From Celeribacter halophilus (GTDB taxonomy: Bacteria > Pseudomonadota > Alphaproteobacteria > Rhodobacterales > Rhodobacteraceae): 40,847 bases of DNA. Below the pieces are notes generated by a model. The model did no database searches and was not told the origin of the DNA. It saw only the letters and a program-made list of their open reading frames with translations. The DNA lies in contig NZ_FORY01000021.1 of assembly GCF_900114135.1 (NCBI RefSeq), positions 1 through 40,847 on the forward strand. The letters are read 5' to 3'. The translations under genes and the position numbers were made by a program. Within the stretch, counting starts at the first letter, position 1; every line of letters starts with the position of its first letter. Of this stretch, positions 1 to 8,193 are shown piece after piece.

Positions 1-300
1 CGAAAGCCGACAAACAGTGAAGCTGACACTCTATAATCAGGACCGAAATCCCTAAGAGCGCGATATACAGACGTTCTTGTCGTTAAGACCAAACCGCCCA
101 CATATCTCTTCGTTCATCTATCAATTTCAAAGAGCACGAGACAAAAACCAGACCAGTGCGCCCTAACTTACGGCGCGCCCGCCCAGATCTACCTCAAAAT
201 TTTCTCCGTCAGATCACCCAAACTTCCCTCAGTAACCTCAGTCACCCTGTTCCGTCTGTGCCATCTGGCGTCCCGTCCGCGCTGTCTGCGCCGCCGGTGA
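1..300 (-). other. rRNA operon leader (16S gene lies off the left edge)
   Basis: No protein gene is supported here. Read on the minus strand, the stretch starts just downstream of an rRNA-type promoter (307-335), carries a boxA antitermination element (127-136), and continues out of the window. The words following boxA (GAAATTGATAGATGAACGAA, then an AGAGATATGTGGGCGGTTT-like run) resemble 16S leader sequence I know from Rhodobacteraceae rRNA operons. The 16S gene itself is not visible, so its presence is inferred. A short forward reading frame at 156-368 lies antisense to this leader and is not considered real. Confidence 0.7.
127..136 (-). promoter_or_regulatory. boxA antitermination element of the rRNA leader
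   Basis: The minus strand reads TGCTCTTTGA, matching the bacterial boxA core TGCTCTTT that recruits NusB/NusE to rRNA transcripts. It lies about 165 nt downstream of the expected start of the rRNA promoter and in the same orientation, which is the normal arrangement. Confidence 0.72.
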
Positions 301-306
301 AGGGGG

Positions 307-335
307 TTCTAAGGCGAACAATCAAAACCCGCAAG
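307..335 (-). promoter_or_regulatory. rRNA operon promoter
   Basis: On the minus strand CTTGCG (335-330) is followed by exactly 17 nt and TTAGAA (312-307), then CCCCCTTCACCG. A CTTG-type -35 and a (C/T)TAGAA -10 followed by CCxCCTTCACCG is the form I recall for stable-RNA promoters in Rhodobacteraceae. An A/T-rich tract with AAAACTTTCAAAAACC directly upstream of the -35 (about 336-355) could act as an UP element. Orientation agrees with the boxA downstream. Confidence 0.7.
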
Positions 336-589
336 CGGTTTTTGAAAGTTTTGTGCAGCACCCCCTAAAATATGCCATAACATCATGTTTTTAAATGATA
401 TATTTTGTCATATTTTTATGCAGAGCAGAACAACAACACCTTAAACACCCACGCTCCATATTGCCTGCGAGTAATTGTCGGGACTTACCCACAGGCCTTC
501 ACGCAACATTTGCAAAACCGGTTCTTGCTTTTGTCTGAATCACCCCTGAATCACCTCCATCTCAGTGACGACTCGCCCCAATTTTTGTC
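336..589. other. Spacer between rRNA promoter and msrQ
   Basis: This 254-nt stretch has no convincing gene. Positions about 361-425 are strongly A/T-rich and sit upstream of the rRNA promoter. A small tandem repeat, CTGAATCACC twice, lies near 535-557. No clear intrinsic terminator for msrQ is visible. A forward frame at 405-722 runs antisense into msrQ and has no recognisable protein features. Confidence 0.5.
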
Positions 590-1207
590 TCAGGCAGATT
601 CGCGAGACATCCAGCGCGTTATCTTTTGGCGGACCGGCACACGAAGTAGGAGAAGGGCAACAACGGCTGCAAGATATAGAAGAGGCTCGATCTGCCATCC
701 CTTCCGCAGCATGACGAAATGAACACCGCCCAACAGCACCGCAGGATAGACAAGTTTGTGAAGCTTGCGCCAGTTGCGTCCGAGTTTGCGGATTGCAGCA
801 TTATAGGATGTGGCCGCCAGCGGAATCATGAGGACAAAGGCCCCCATGCCAATGGTGATATATGGGCGCTTATATATGTCAGAGATGATCTGGGAGAAAA
901 TCTGCACATCCAGAACAACCCAGACCAGCAGATGCAAAAAGATATAGAAGAAGCCGATCAGGCCGAGCGCACGCCGGAACTTTAACAGATTCAGCCCCGC
1001 ATAGCGCCGCAAGGGCGTCACGCAAAGGGACGCGATCAGGACCTGAAGACCAAGCAGGCCGATCTTGTGCTCCATGGACTTGACCGGATCGACCCCGAGT
1101 TGGCCCGTCACGCCGGCATAGAAATACCACACCGGCGGAATCACGGCAGCGACATAGAGAGGCCAGGTCGGAACCTGACGCATGAAACGGTTGATGCGAT
1201 CTATCAT
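590..1207 (-). CDS. msrQ: MsrQ, heme-binding membrane subunit of the MsrPQ methionine sulfoxide reductase
   Basis: MsrQ is an inner-membrane b-type heme protein that passes electrons from the respiratory chain or a flavin reductase to periplasmic MsrP for repair of oxidised methionine. The 205-residue product (E. coli about 211) has several hydrophobic segments and histidines within them (for example IFLHLLVWV and KLHKLVYPAVLLGGVHFV) suited to heme ligation, typical of the ferric-reductase-like domain. I chose the ATG at 1207 because it overlaps the msrP stop as TGATG, a translational-coupling arrangement, and because upstream codons encode non-conserved sequence antisense-like to the msrP end. 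It is the last gene of the msrP-msrQ pair. Confidence 0.93.
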   Translation of the reverse strand: MIDRINRFMRQVPTWPLYVAAVIPPVWYFYAGVTGQLGVDPVKSMEHKIGLLGLQVLIASLCVTPLRRYAGLNLLKFRRALGLIGFFYIFLHLLVWVVLDVQIFSQIISDIYKRPYITIGMGAFVLMIPLAATSYNAAIRKLGRNWRKLHKLVYPAVLLGGVHFVMLRKGWQIEPLLYLAAVVALLLLRVPVRQKITRWMSRESA

Positions 1208-2133
1208 CAGTAGTTTTTCGACAGATCCATGCCGCGGTAGAGATCGGCAACCTGCTCCTCGTAGCCGTTGAATTTCAGCGTCGCGACACGGGATGCAAAA
1301 ACCCCGCCGCCGATCCGCCGTTCTGTAGCCTGTGACCAACGCGGGTGGCTGACGTCCGGATTCACATTGGAATAGAAGCCATACTCACGATGGTTGATCG
1401 CCTTCCATGTGTTTACGGGCTGCTCTTCCTGCAGGGTGATCTTCACAATCGACTTGATCGACTTGAACCCGTATTTCCACGGCACAACCAGACGCAGGGG
1501 AGCGCCATTCTGATTGGGAAGCTCTTTGCCATAAAGCCCCGTCGCCATGAGGGTGAGCGGATGCATCGCCTCGTCGAGCCGCAGCCCCTCGACATAAGGC
1601 CAGTCCAGAATAGGACGGTTTTGCCCCGACATTTCTTCCGGACGATAGAGCGTTTCAAAGCGCACATATTTTGCCGATGGCTGGATGCCGGCCATGTTCA
1701 ACAACTGGTTCAGCTCAAACCCGTTCCACGGAATGACCATCGACCACGCCTCAACACAGCGGAAGCGGTAGATGCGCTCGTCAATATCGACCTTCGCCAG
1801 AATGTCGCCCAACCCATATGAACCCGGACGCTCGACCAAACCGTCGATCTCGACGGACCACGGATCGGTTGTCAGAGCATGGGCGTGACGGGCTGGGTCA
1901 TCCTTGCCAGTGCCGAACTCGTAGAAATTGTTGTAGCTCGTGATCTCTTCAAAGCTGTTCGGGGTCTCTGTCGTGTCAAAGCCCTGTATCTCGAACACCG
2001 GCACCTCCTGAGCGCGGGCACCGGAGGCCGCAACCAATCCAGCCCCCGCAATACCCGCCATCACAGCACGACGGTTGAGATAGGCCGGTTCCGGCGTGAC
2101 GTGAGAATAGGGCAGGCTGTATTTCTGGGTCAT
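1207..2133 (-). CDS. msrP: MsrP, periplasmic molybdopterin methionine sulfoxide reductase catalytic subunit
   Basis: MsrP reduces methionine sulfoxide in periplasmic proteins with electrons from MsrQ. The 308-residue protein starts with a twin-arginine region (LNRRAVMAG, Arg21-Arg22) and a probable cleavage site after ARA near residue 42, as expected for Tat export of a folded molybdenum protein. The sulfite-oxidase-type fold is visible, with the molybdenum-ligating cysteine in FRCVEAWSM (about Cys126) and the conserved [14 protein letters not shown] stretch near residue 218. A Shine-Dalgarno AGGAG sits 9 nt before the ATG. It is followed directly by msrQ, with a one-base overlap, and preceded at 65 nt by a glutamate-synthase-like gene on the same strand. 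Confidence 0.95.
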   Translation of the reverse strand: MTQKYSLPYSHVTPEPAYLNRRAVMAGIAGAGLVAASGARAQEVPVFEIQGFDTTETPNSFEEITSYNNFYEFGTGKDDPARHAHALTTDPWSVEIDGLVERPGSYGLGDILAKVDIDERIYRFRCVEAWSMVIPWNGFELNQLLNMAGIQPSAKYVRFETLYRPEEMSGQNRPILDWPYVEGLRLDEAMHPLTLMATGLYGKELPNQNGAPLRLVVPWKYGFKSIKSIVKITLQEEQPVNTWKAINHREYGFYSNVNPDVSHPRWSQATERRIGGGVFASRVATLKFNGYEEQVADLYRGMDLSKNY

Positions 2134-2198
2134 GGATCACTCCTGATGCGTTTCACAAACCGTATCCCAGCCCGCCCTCTTCTCAAACCAAACTCATC

Positions 2199-3716
2199 TC
2201 ACAACTGCGTTGGGGTATTGTAACTTTCGTGATGATGGCTTGGCACGATCCGATCCAGCGGCACCGATGTTCCGTCCGCCTGCACGATCCGCACATGTCG
2301 CCTGCGCATCTGGCGTGGCTCAAGCACGCCGACCGAATGCGCGATCATCTCAAGCTCCTTGATCGTCGCTTTCGCATAGGCGGCCACCTTTTTGTATTTG
2401 TCCTCCACCACAAGTCCGCCCTGCAAATGGGGGTCATGGGTGGTGATGCCTGTCGGACAGGTGTTCTTGTTACATTTGAGCGCCTGAATGCAGCCAAGCG
2501 AGAACATGAAGCCACGCGCGGAACAGACAAAATCCGCCCCTGCACAGATTGCCCAAGCAACATCAGCAGGGTTCACCAGCTTGCCCGCAGCCACAATGCG
2601 GATACGATCATGCAGCCCGTATTTATCGCGTAGATCGACAATGCGAATGAGAGCTTCCTTGATCGGCATCCCAACCAGATCGATCAGCGGCATGGGAGCT
2701 GCACCAGTGCCGCCTTCGCCACCATCAATCGTGATAAAGTCCGGCGCAGATTTCTCGCCACGCTCCTTGATCAGGGCAAAGAATTCTTCCCAAGGCCGCG
2801 AGGACCCGACCACGAATTTGAAGCCTACCGGTTTGCCGGTCACATCGCGAATGTGGTTGATGAAGTCGAGAAGGTCGCCGAAATCATCCACTTCGCGGTG
2901 GCGGTTGGGTGAAATCCCGTCTTCGCCGGGCTTCAATCCACGGATCTGCGCGATCTCCGGTGTGATCTTGGCGGCGGGCAGGATCCCCCCTTTGCCGGGC
3001 TTCGCGCCTTGAGACAGCTTGATCTCGAACATTTTGACCTGCTCATGGGCCGCCATCGCGCGCAGCTTGTCATCATCCAGATTGCCCGCATCGTCACGGA
3101 TACCGTATTTCGCCGTCCCGATCTGATACACCAGATCAGCGCCCCCTTCGAGGTGGAAGGGCGACAAGCCACCTTCACCGGTGTTGAGCCAGATCCCCGC
3201 CTCTTTCGCGCCTTTTGACAGCGCCAGAACCGCAGGTTTGGAAATGGCCCCGAAAGACATGCCGGAAATGTTGAAAATCGAATGTGCATTATAAGGCACG
3301 CGACAATGCGGCCCGATGGTCATGGGCTCCGTCACCGCGAACTGGTCGTCGAGCGGGGGGAAGGCCGCATTCATGAAAATCGGCGTACCCGGAATCGTCA
3401 GGGAGCGCGTCGAGCCGAAGGCGACTGTGTTGCCCTTGCCGTCAGACGCCCGATAAATCCAGTCCCGTTGCGCACGGTTGAACGGCATCTCTTCGCGGTC
3501 CATCGCAAAGAAATACTGGCGGAAGAACTCGCCCAACGTCGAGAACCAATGCCGGAAATGCCCGATCACCGGATAGTTGCGCAGAATCGCGTCCCGTGTC
3601 TGACGTTTGTCCAACACATAAAACGCAATCGCGGCGAGAACGATCACGCCGATGACCACCACGAAGATCAGCGCCAACATCTGTAGCGCCATCATTGCCC
3701 AATGCCAGAAGGTCAT
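2199..3716 (-). CDS. Membrane-anchored FMN-binding glutamate-synthase-family protein
   Basis: The 505-residue protein belongs to the glutamate synthase (GltB) central/FMN-domain family but lacks the amidotransferase domain, so it cannot be a complete GOGAT. Residues about 8-35 form one strong transmembrane segment; the rest is a TIM-barrel-like FMN domain with GEGGLSPFHLEGG, KPGKGGILPAAKIT and IDGGEGGTGAAPMPL. Three cysteines at about 409, 415 and 420 (CIQALKCNKNTC) have the Cx5Cx4C spacing of the 3Fe-4S cluster in glutamate synthase. The true substrate of these stand-alone proteins is not established. A GGAAAG ribosome site precedes the ATG. It lies upstream of msrPQ on the same strand and could be co-transcribed with it. 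Confidence 0.85.
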   Translation of the reverse strand: MTFWHWAMMALQMLALIFVVVIGVIVLAAIAFYVLDKRQTRDAILRNYPVIGHFRHWFSTLGEFFRQYFFAMDREEMPFNRAQRDWIYRASDGKGNTVAFGSTRSLTIPGTPIFMNAAFPPLDDQFAVTEPMTIGPHCRVPYNAHSIFNISGMSFGAISKPAVLALSKGAKEAGIWLNTGEGGLSPFHLEGGADLVYQIGTAKYGIRDDAGNLDDDKLRAMAAHEQVKMFEIKLSQGAKPGKGGILPAAKITPEIAQIRGLKPGEDGISPNRHREVDDFGDLLDFINHIRDVTGKPVGFKFVVGSSRPWEEFFALIKERGEKSAPDFITIDGGEGGTGAAPMPLIDLVGMPIKEALIRIVDLRDKYGLHDRIRIVAAGKLVNPADVAWAICAGADFVCSARGFMFSLGCIQALKCNKNTCPTGITTHDPHLQGGLVVEDKYKKVAAYAKATIKELEMIAHSVGVLEPRQMRRRHVRIVQADGTSVPLDRIVPSHHHESYNTPTQL

Positions 3717-3757
3717 GGTTATTTCTTTCCTTACACGTAACTTTGGCCTGAACCTGA

Positions 3758-3785
3758 CAGATAGGCGGCAGAAGACAACTGTAAA
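3758..3785 (-). promoter_or_regulatory. Possible promoter of the glutamate-synthase-like/msrPQ genes
   Basis: The minus strand reads TTTACA (3785-3780), 16 nt, TATCTG (3763-3758), about 40 nt before the start codon. The -35 is 5/6 to the sigma-70 consensus, the -10 only 3/6. It is the best candidate in this short spacer, nothing more. Confidence 0.3.
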
Positions 3786-3827
3786 GGTTAGGCTGTTAGC
3801 GTTAATTTTCGGTATTCATATGCATAC

Positions 3828-3850
3828 AAAAAGCGGCCCCGAAGGGCCGC
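3828..3850 (-). terminator. Intrinsic terminator of clpB
   Basis: A 7-bp perfect GC stem (GCGGCCC/GGGCCGC) with a 4-nt loop is followed on the minus strand by TTTTT. It lies about 35 nt after the clpB stop codon and is correctly oriented for it. Confidence 0.85.
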
Positions 3851-3883
3851 CTTGCTGTCTTGATTGATCGCGGGTTTTCCGCC

Positions 3884-6511
3884 TTAGTGAACGACCGCAT
3901 CATCCGGCTTTGGCCGGTTCGATGCGCCCAGACGTTCGCCCAGAACCAGCCCGTCCGTTCCGGCAGACACAGGAATCGTATCGCCATCGGCGACCTCGCC
4001 GGCCAAAAGCAGTTCGGCCAGAGGATCCTGCAACGCGCGTTGAATAACACGTTTCAGAGGACGCGCACCGAAGACCGGATCGTAGCCTTCGTTCGCCAGC
4101 CATTCCTTGGCCCCCTCGTCGATCGACAACGCAATATTGCGTTTCGCCAGACGTTTTTCGAGCCGCGCAAGCTGGATTTCGACAATGCCGCCCATGTCTT
4201 CGCGTCCGAGCCGGTCAAAGATGATCGTCTCGTCAAGACGGTTGAGGAACTCGGGACGGAAATGCGCCCGCACCGCGTCCATCACATCGCGCTTCGCATC
4301 GCTGGCATCCGCGCCTTCGGGCAACTGGCTCAACGCCTGCGCACCGAGGTTCGACGTCAAAATGATCAGCGTCTGCTTGAAGTCCACCGTGCGCCCCTGA
4401 CCGTCGGTCAGCACACCATCGTCCAAGACCTGCAACAGAACGTTGAACACATCGGGGTGCGCTTTTTCGACCTCGTCGAACAGCACGACCTGATAAGGAC
4501 GACGCCGCACAGCTTCGGTCAACACACCGCCTTCATCATAACCGACATAGCCCGGAGGCGCGCCGATCAGACGGGCAACCGCATGTTTCTCCATGAACTC
4601 CGACATATCGATACGAACCATTGCATCGTCATCGTCGAACAGGAATTCGGCCACGGCCTTGGTCAACTCGGTTTTCCCGACACCCGTCGGCCCGAGGAAC
4701 AGGAACGATCCGAGCGGACGGCTTTCGTCGTTCAGACCGGCACGCGCACGGCGCACCGCGTTGGCGACCGCATGAACAGCCGTTTCCTGACCGATGACCC
4801 GTTTGTGCAGACCTTCTTCCATCCGCAGGAGTTTATCCCGCTCACCTTCGAGCATTTTCGACGTCGGAATACCGGTCCAGCGTTCCACCACCTCGGCGAT
4901 CTGTTCGGGACGCACAGCCTCTTCGACCATCAATTCCCCGTCCATACCCGCCTCTGCGGCTTCGGCCTCTGCCAGTTGCTTTTCAAGCTGCGGGATCACG
5001 CCGTAGCTCAACTCCCCCGCCTTGGCCAAGTTGCCTTCGCGTTTGGCGATTTCGAGCGACGCCCGTGCCTGATCCAACTGCTCCTTGAGATTGCGTGCGC
5101 CTTCAAGTTTCTGGCGTTCGGCTTCCCATTTCGCGGTCATCGAAGCGGACTGATCCATAAGGTCGGCCAGTTCCTGTTCGAGCTTTTCAAGCCGGCGCTT
5201 CGATGCGTCGTCATCCTCTTTCTTCAGAGCCTCGGCCTCGATCTGAAGCTGAAGGATCTGCCGGTCAAGCTGGTCAAGCTCTTCGGGCTTGCTGTCCACT
5301 TCCATGCGCAAACGGCTTGCCGCCTCGTCCACAAGGTCGATGGCTTTATCCGGCAAGAACCGGTCCGTGATGTAACGATGCGAAAGAGTCGCCGCCGCAA
5401 CCAGCGCCGAGTCGGAAATCCGCACCCCGTGGTGGAGTTCGTATTTCTCTTTGATCCCGCGCAGGATGGACACAGTGTCTTCGACGGTCGGCTCCTCAAC
5501 CATCACCGGTTGGAACCGGCGGGCCAGAGCCGCGTCTTTTTCGACATACTTGCGATACTCGTCCAAAGTCGTCGCACCGACACAGTGCAACTCCCCACGC
5601 GCCAGCGCCGGTTTGATCAGGTTCGCGGCATCCATAGCCCCGTCCGTTTTGCCTGCGCCCACAAGCGTGTGCATTTCGTCGATAAAGAGAATGATTTCGC
5701 CTGCGGCAGCCTCGATCTCTTTCAGGATGGATTTCAGACGTTCCTCGAATTCACCACGATATTTCGCACCCGCAATCAGCGAGCCCATATCGAGCGCCAA
5801 CAATTTCTTGTTGCGCAGGCTTTCAGGCACGTCGCCATTGACGATCCGCAGGGCAAGCCCTTCGGCAATCGCGGTTTTACCCACGCCCGGCTCCCCAATG
5901 AGAACAGGGTTGTTCTTGGTCCGGCGGGACAACACCTGCATCGAGCGACGGATTTCTTCGTCGCGGCCGATGATCGGGTCGATTTTGCCTTCTTCGGCGG
6001 CCTCGGTGAGGTCACGCGCGTATTTCTTCAAAGCCTCATAACCGTCCTCGGCGGAGGCACTATCAGCCGTGCGCCCTTTGCGAATCTCGTTGATCGCAGC
6101 ATTGAGTTTCTGCGCCGTCACACCACCCGCATCCAACGCGTCTTTCGCGGCAGATTTGGTGATCGCCAGCGCGGTCAGAACCCGCTCGACGGGCACGAAA
6201 CTGTCACCTGCCTTCTTGGCAAGTTTTTCGGCCTCATCCAGAACCTTGGCGGTCTGCTGATCCAGATAGGTCTGGCCACTATCGCCCGACACTTTCGGGA
6301 TCTTGTTCACAGCCGCCTCGTTGGTGGCCATGACAACTTTTGCGTCCCCGCCTGCATTCGAAATCAGGTTGGCTGCAAAGCCTTCTTCGTCATCAAGCAA
6401 AGCCTTCAACAGATGCTCGGGCTTCAGAGCCTGATGGCTCTCCCGCATCGCGATTGTCTGCGCAGCTTGAAGGAACCCGCGCGACCGTTCGGTGAACTTC
6501 TCCATGTTCAT
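3884..6511 (-). CDS. clpB: ClpB disaggregase chaperone
   Basis: ClpB is a cytosolic hexameric AAA+ ATPase that, with DnaK, extracts polypeptides from heat-induced aggregates. The 875-residue product has the full layout: N-terminal Clp repeat domain (about 1-150), first nucleotide-binding domain with Walker A GEPGVGKT near 205 and LFIDEMHTL, a long coiled-coil middle domain with [12 protein letters not shown]-type heptads (about 410-525), and the second ATPase domain with GPTGVGKT near 610 and [13 protein letters not shown]. Length is close to E. coli ClpB (857). AAGGAG lies just upstream of the ATG; an in-frame ATG two codons on is also possible. A heat-shock promoter lies about 80 nt upstream. 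Confidence 0.97.
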   Translation of the reverse strand: MNMEKFTERSRGFLQAAQTIAMRESHQALKPEHLLKALLDDEEGFAANLISNAGGDAKVVMATNEAAVNKIPKVSGDSGQTYLDQQTAKVLDEAEKLAKKAGDSFVPVERVLTALAITKSAAKDALDAGGVTAQKLNAAINEIRKGRTADSASAEDGYEALKKYARDLTEAAEEGKIDPIIGRDEEIRRSMQVLSRRTKNNPVLIGEPGVGKTAIAEGLALRIVNGDVPESLRNKKLLALDMGSLIAGAKYRGEFEERLKSILKEIEAAAGEIILFIDEMHTLVGAGKTDGAMDAANLIKPALARGELHCVGATTLDEYRKYVEKDAALARRFQPVMVEEPTVEDTVSILRGIKEKYELHHGVRISDSALVAAATLSHRYITDRFLPDKAIDLVDEAASRLRMEVDSKPEELDQLDRQILQLQIEAEALKKEDDDASKRRLEKLEQELADLMDQSASMTAKWEAERQKLEGARNLKEQLDQARASLEIAKREGNLAKAGELSYGVIPQLEKQLAEAEAAEAGMDGELMVEEAVRPEQIAEVVERWTGIPTSKMLEGERDKLLRMEEGLHKRVIGQETAVHAVANAVRRARAGLNDESRPLGSFLFLGPTGVGKTELTKAVAEFLFDDDDAMVRIDMSEFMEKHAVARLIGAPPGYVGYDEGGVLTEAVRRRPYQVVLFDEVEKAHPDVFNVLLQVLDDGVLTDGQGRTVDFKQTLIILTSNLGAQALSQLPEGADASDAKRDVMDAVRAHFRPEFLNRLDETIIFDRLGREDMGGIVEIQLARLEKRLAKRNIALSIDEGAKEWLANEGYDPVFGARPLKRVIQRALQDPLAELLLAGEVADGDTIPVSAGTDGLVLGERLGASNRPKPDDAVVH

Positions 6512-6592
6512 ACCGTCTCTCCTTTTTCCAAGCGCCCCAATGATACTCGACGCCCGCTTTGCGGCACGCCCTTAGGATGGGGCCTCTCCCCC

Positions 6593-6622
6593 TAGATGGG
6601 GATTACCCCCTGCGCCCGCAAG
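6593..6622 (-). promoter_or_regulatory. Sigma-32 (RpoH) heat-shock promoter of clpB
   Basis: On the minus strand CTTGCGG (6622-6616) is followed by 14 nt and CCCCATCTA (6601-6593). The -10 matches the E. coli sigma-32 consensus CCCCATNTA completely and the -35 keeps the CTTG core, with spacing in the usual 13-17 range. It predicts a 5' leader of roughly 75 nt and heat induction of clpB. A second CCCCAT nearer the gene (about 6575-6582) has no CTTG partner and is not called. Confidence 0.75.
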
Positions 6623-6753
6623 AGCAACTGTTGCAAAATTAGAACAAACTTTCTCCGTGGCAAATGCACACAGACAAGATCCTGCGACCTCACCCCCTTG
6701 ACCCAATCAATGCTTTACGCGCATGCAGTGGCAACTCAGAGAAAGGATGCCCA

Positions 6754-7464
6754 ATGACCGCCACGACCCAAAGTGATGACCGCCTTATCGTTGCCCTAGA
6801 TGTGCCCAATGTGGTGCAGGGGCTGGAACTGGCCAATCAGATCGGAGACGCCGTTTCTTTCTATAAAATCGGTCTGGGGATGCTCACAGGCGGCGGTTTT
6901 GCGCTGGCCAACGAGCTCAAGCAGGAACAAGGGAAAAAGATTTTCCTTGATATGAAATTCTTCGACATCGGCGCGACCGTGGAAAATGCGGTGCGCGGTG
7001 TGGCGCAATATGACATGGATTTCCTGACCGTCCACGGCGATCCCTATGTGGTCAAAGCCGCAAAAGAGGGGGCGTCCGGCTCGCAAACCAAAATCCTTGC
7101 GGTCACCATCCTCACCTCTCTGGACCGCGCCGATCTGGATGGTGCCCTGATCAAAGACGGTGATATTCGTGATCTGGTGCAAGAACGGGCCGGCAATGCC
7201 TTGCGCGCCGGTGCCGATGGCGTCATCGCCTCCCCGCAAGAAGCGGCCCTGATCCGTGCGCTGCCCGAAGCGGAAGGCAAGCTGATCGTCACCCCCGGCG
7301 TGCGCCCCGCCGGTGCGGATATTGGCGATCAGAAACGTGTCGCAACACCCGCGAAAGCCATTCAGGACGGTGTCGATCACATTGTGGTCGGGCGTCCGAT
7401 CTGGAAGGCCGACGACCCGCGCGCGGCGGCTCTTGCCATTCAAAAAGAAATTGCTTCAGCCTGA
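6754..7464 (+). CDS. pyrF: Orotidine 5'-phosphate decarboxylase
   Basis: PyrF converts orotidine 5'-phosphate to UMP, the last step of de novo pyrimidine nucleotide synthesis. The 236-residue protein shows the catalytic signature LDMKFFDIG (Asp66, Lys68, Asp71, the DxKxxDI motif), an N-terminal LIVALDVP strand and phosphate-binding VTPGVRP and VGRPIW near the C-terminus. I chose the ATG at 6754 because it follows GAAAGGA at the right distance and begins just before the conserved domain; in-frame codons upstream to 6664 are not conserved. It is divergent from clpB and converges with the Nudix remnant two bases beyond its stop. Confidence 0.95.
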   Translation: MTATTQSDDRLIVALDVPNVVQGLELANQIGDAVSFYKIGLGMLTGGGFALANELKQEQGKKIFLDMKFFDIGATVENAVRGVAQYDMDFLTVHGDPYVVKAAKEGASGSQTKILAVTILTSLDRADLDGALIKDGDIRDLVQERAGNALRAGADGVIASPQEAALIRALPEAEGKLIVTPGVRPAGADIGDQKRVATPAKAIQDGVDHIVVGRPIWKADDPRAAALAIQKEIASA

Positions 7465-7466
7465 TA

Positions 7467-7904
7467 TCAAAGCCCGAGCGCATCAAGCGCTCGGGTCAAC
7501 CGACCGCGCAGAGGGCTCACCGCATCCTCGTGCATGGTAAACGCACGTGCCTCCATCCATGCCCAACCCTGCCCCTCATCGCCCAGCTTGATCTGCGCAT
7601 CTGACAGCTCATCCCAACGCAGAACAAAAAAGTGTACCACAGTCGCAGGATCGACATGGCCGCGCTCTTCTGCATGATAGATAACTTGGGCCGGATCGAG
7701 GATCAGGGACAGTTATTCAAACACTTCCCGCGAAAGCGTCTCGAATGGCGTCTCATCTCCCTCGCGCCCTCCTCCCGGAAAATCCCATTGTGCGGGATAG
7801 GGTATGTCGGGGCGGTCGTCACGCAACAGCGTTAACACATCCCCGACCCGCAAGATCGCAACCTTCGCCCCGTCGAAAGGGGCGAAGCCTTCAGACATCG
7901 TCAT
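7467..7904 (-). pseudogene. Nudix hydrolase with an in-frame stop in the Nudix box
   Basis: Reading from the ATG at 7904 (or 7898) gives a Nudix N-terminus and box GGREGDETPFETLSREVFE, then TAA at 7715-7713. The same frame continues cleanly for 81 more codons (LSLILDPAQVIYHAEERGHV through FFVLRWDEL to RLTRALDALGL) to a TGA at 7469-7467, which is a normal Nudix C-terminal half. The box Gx5Ex7REUxEE is intact except that the stop replaces the second Glu of EE, a metal-binding position; GAA or GAG to TAA is a one- or two-base change. The complete protein would be 145 residues. It overlaps the end of the NfeD gene and would have been translated as part of that operon. A sequencing error cannot be excluded. 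Confidence 0.82.
7473..7495. terminator. Hairpin at the pyrF/Nudix convergence
   Basis: A 9-bp perfect inverted repeat (CCCGAGCGC/GCGCTCGGG, 5-nt loop) lies immediately after pyrF and inside the last codons of the convergent Nudix frame. It lacks a good U-tract on the plus strand and has only CTTTGAT on the minus strand, so terminator function is uncertain. Confidence 0.4.
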
Positions 7905-8193
7905 TGATGTCCTTGTCCCAGACCTTCACCTGTCCTTTACGCACGCCGAGCAGCTGTCGCATCGCAAACCAAGCCAGCATCGACAGCACAGCAAAGACCA
8001 AAAGCACCACGGCGATATTGCTGCCGAACAGTCCTAGTGCCAACAAGAGCGCCACAATACCGGCCCCGACGCCAAAGCCTAAAAAGATGAAGCCGGGTGC
8101 CATGACCTCAAGCCCCATCAGAGCGATGGCCGCCACGGCCCAGACCCACCATTGTTGCAAAAGCGAGATATTCTCCATGGCCGCAGCTTCCAT
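7891..8193 (-). CDS. NfeD-family membrane protein (short form)
   Basis: NfeD proteins are membrane partners of SPFH/stomatin proteins and usually sit beside them. This 100-residue form has three closely spaced hydrophobic segments (about residues 14-33, 36-56 and 60-78) with the family's GLEVMAPGFIFLGFG-type stretch, and a short polar C-terminus (GQVKVWDKDINDDV) in place of a full OB-fold domain. The start overlaps the stomatin stop as TGATG; a second Met at codon 6 is an alternative. Its end overlaps the start of the disrupted Nudix gene. Topology suggests function at the inner membrane, in quality control or microdomain organisation by analogy only. Confidence 0.85.
   Translation of the reverse strand: MEAAAMENISLLQQWWVWAVAAIALMGLEVMAPGFIFLGFGVGAGIVALLLALGLFGSNIAVVLLVFAVLSMLAWFAMRQLLGVRKGQVKVWDKDINDDV

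Noticed and set aside
156-368. Small forward frame at the left edge
   Set aside because: It lies antisense to the rRNA leader and promoter and has no ribosome site or known features.
535-557. Tandem CTGAATCACC repeat
   Set aside because: Only two copies of ten bases with a short gap, with no link to a gene or structure.
3860-6595. A 911-codon open frame on the plus strand, antisense to clpB
   Set aside because: clpB is fully conserved on the other strand. Long antisense frames are a by-product of codon bias in this genome, and this one has no recognisable domain or ribosome site.
6698-6726. TTGACC upstream of pyrF as a promoter
   Set aside because: The hexamer at 17 nt is GCATGC, which does not resemble a -10.
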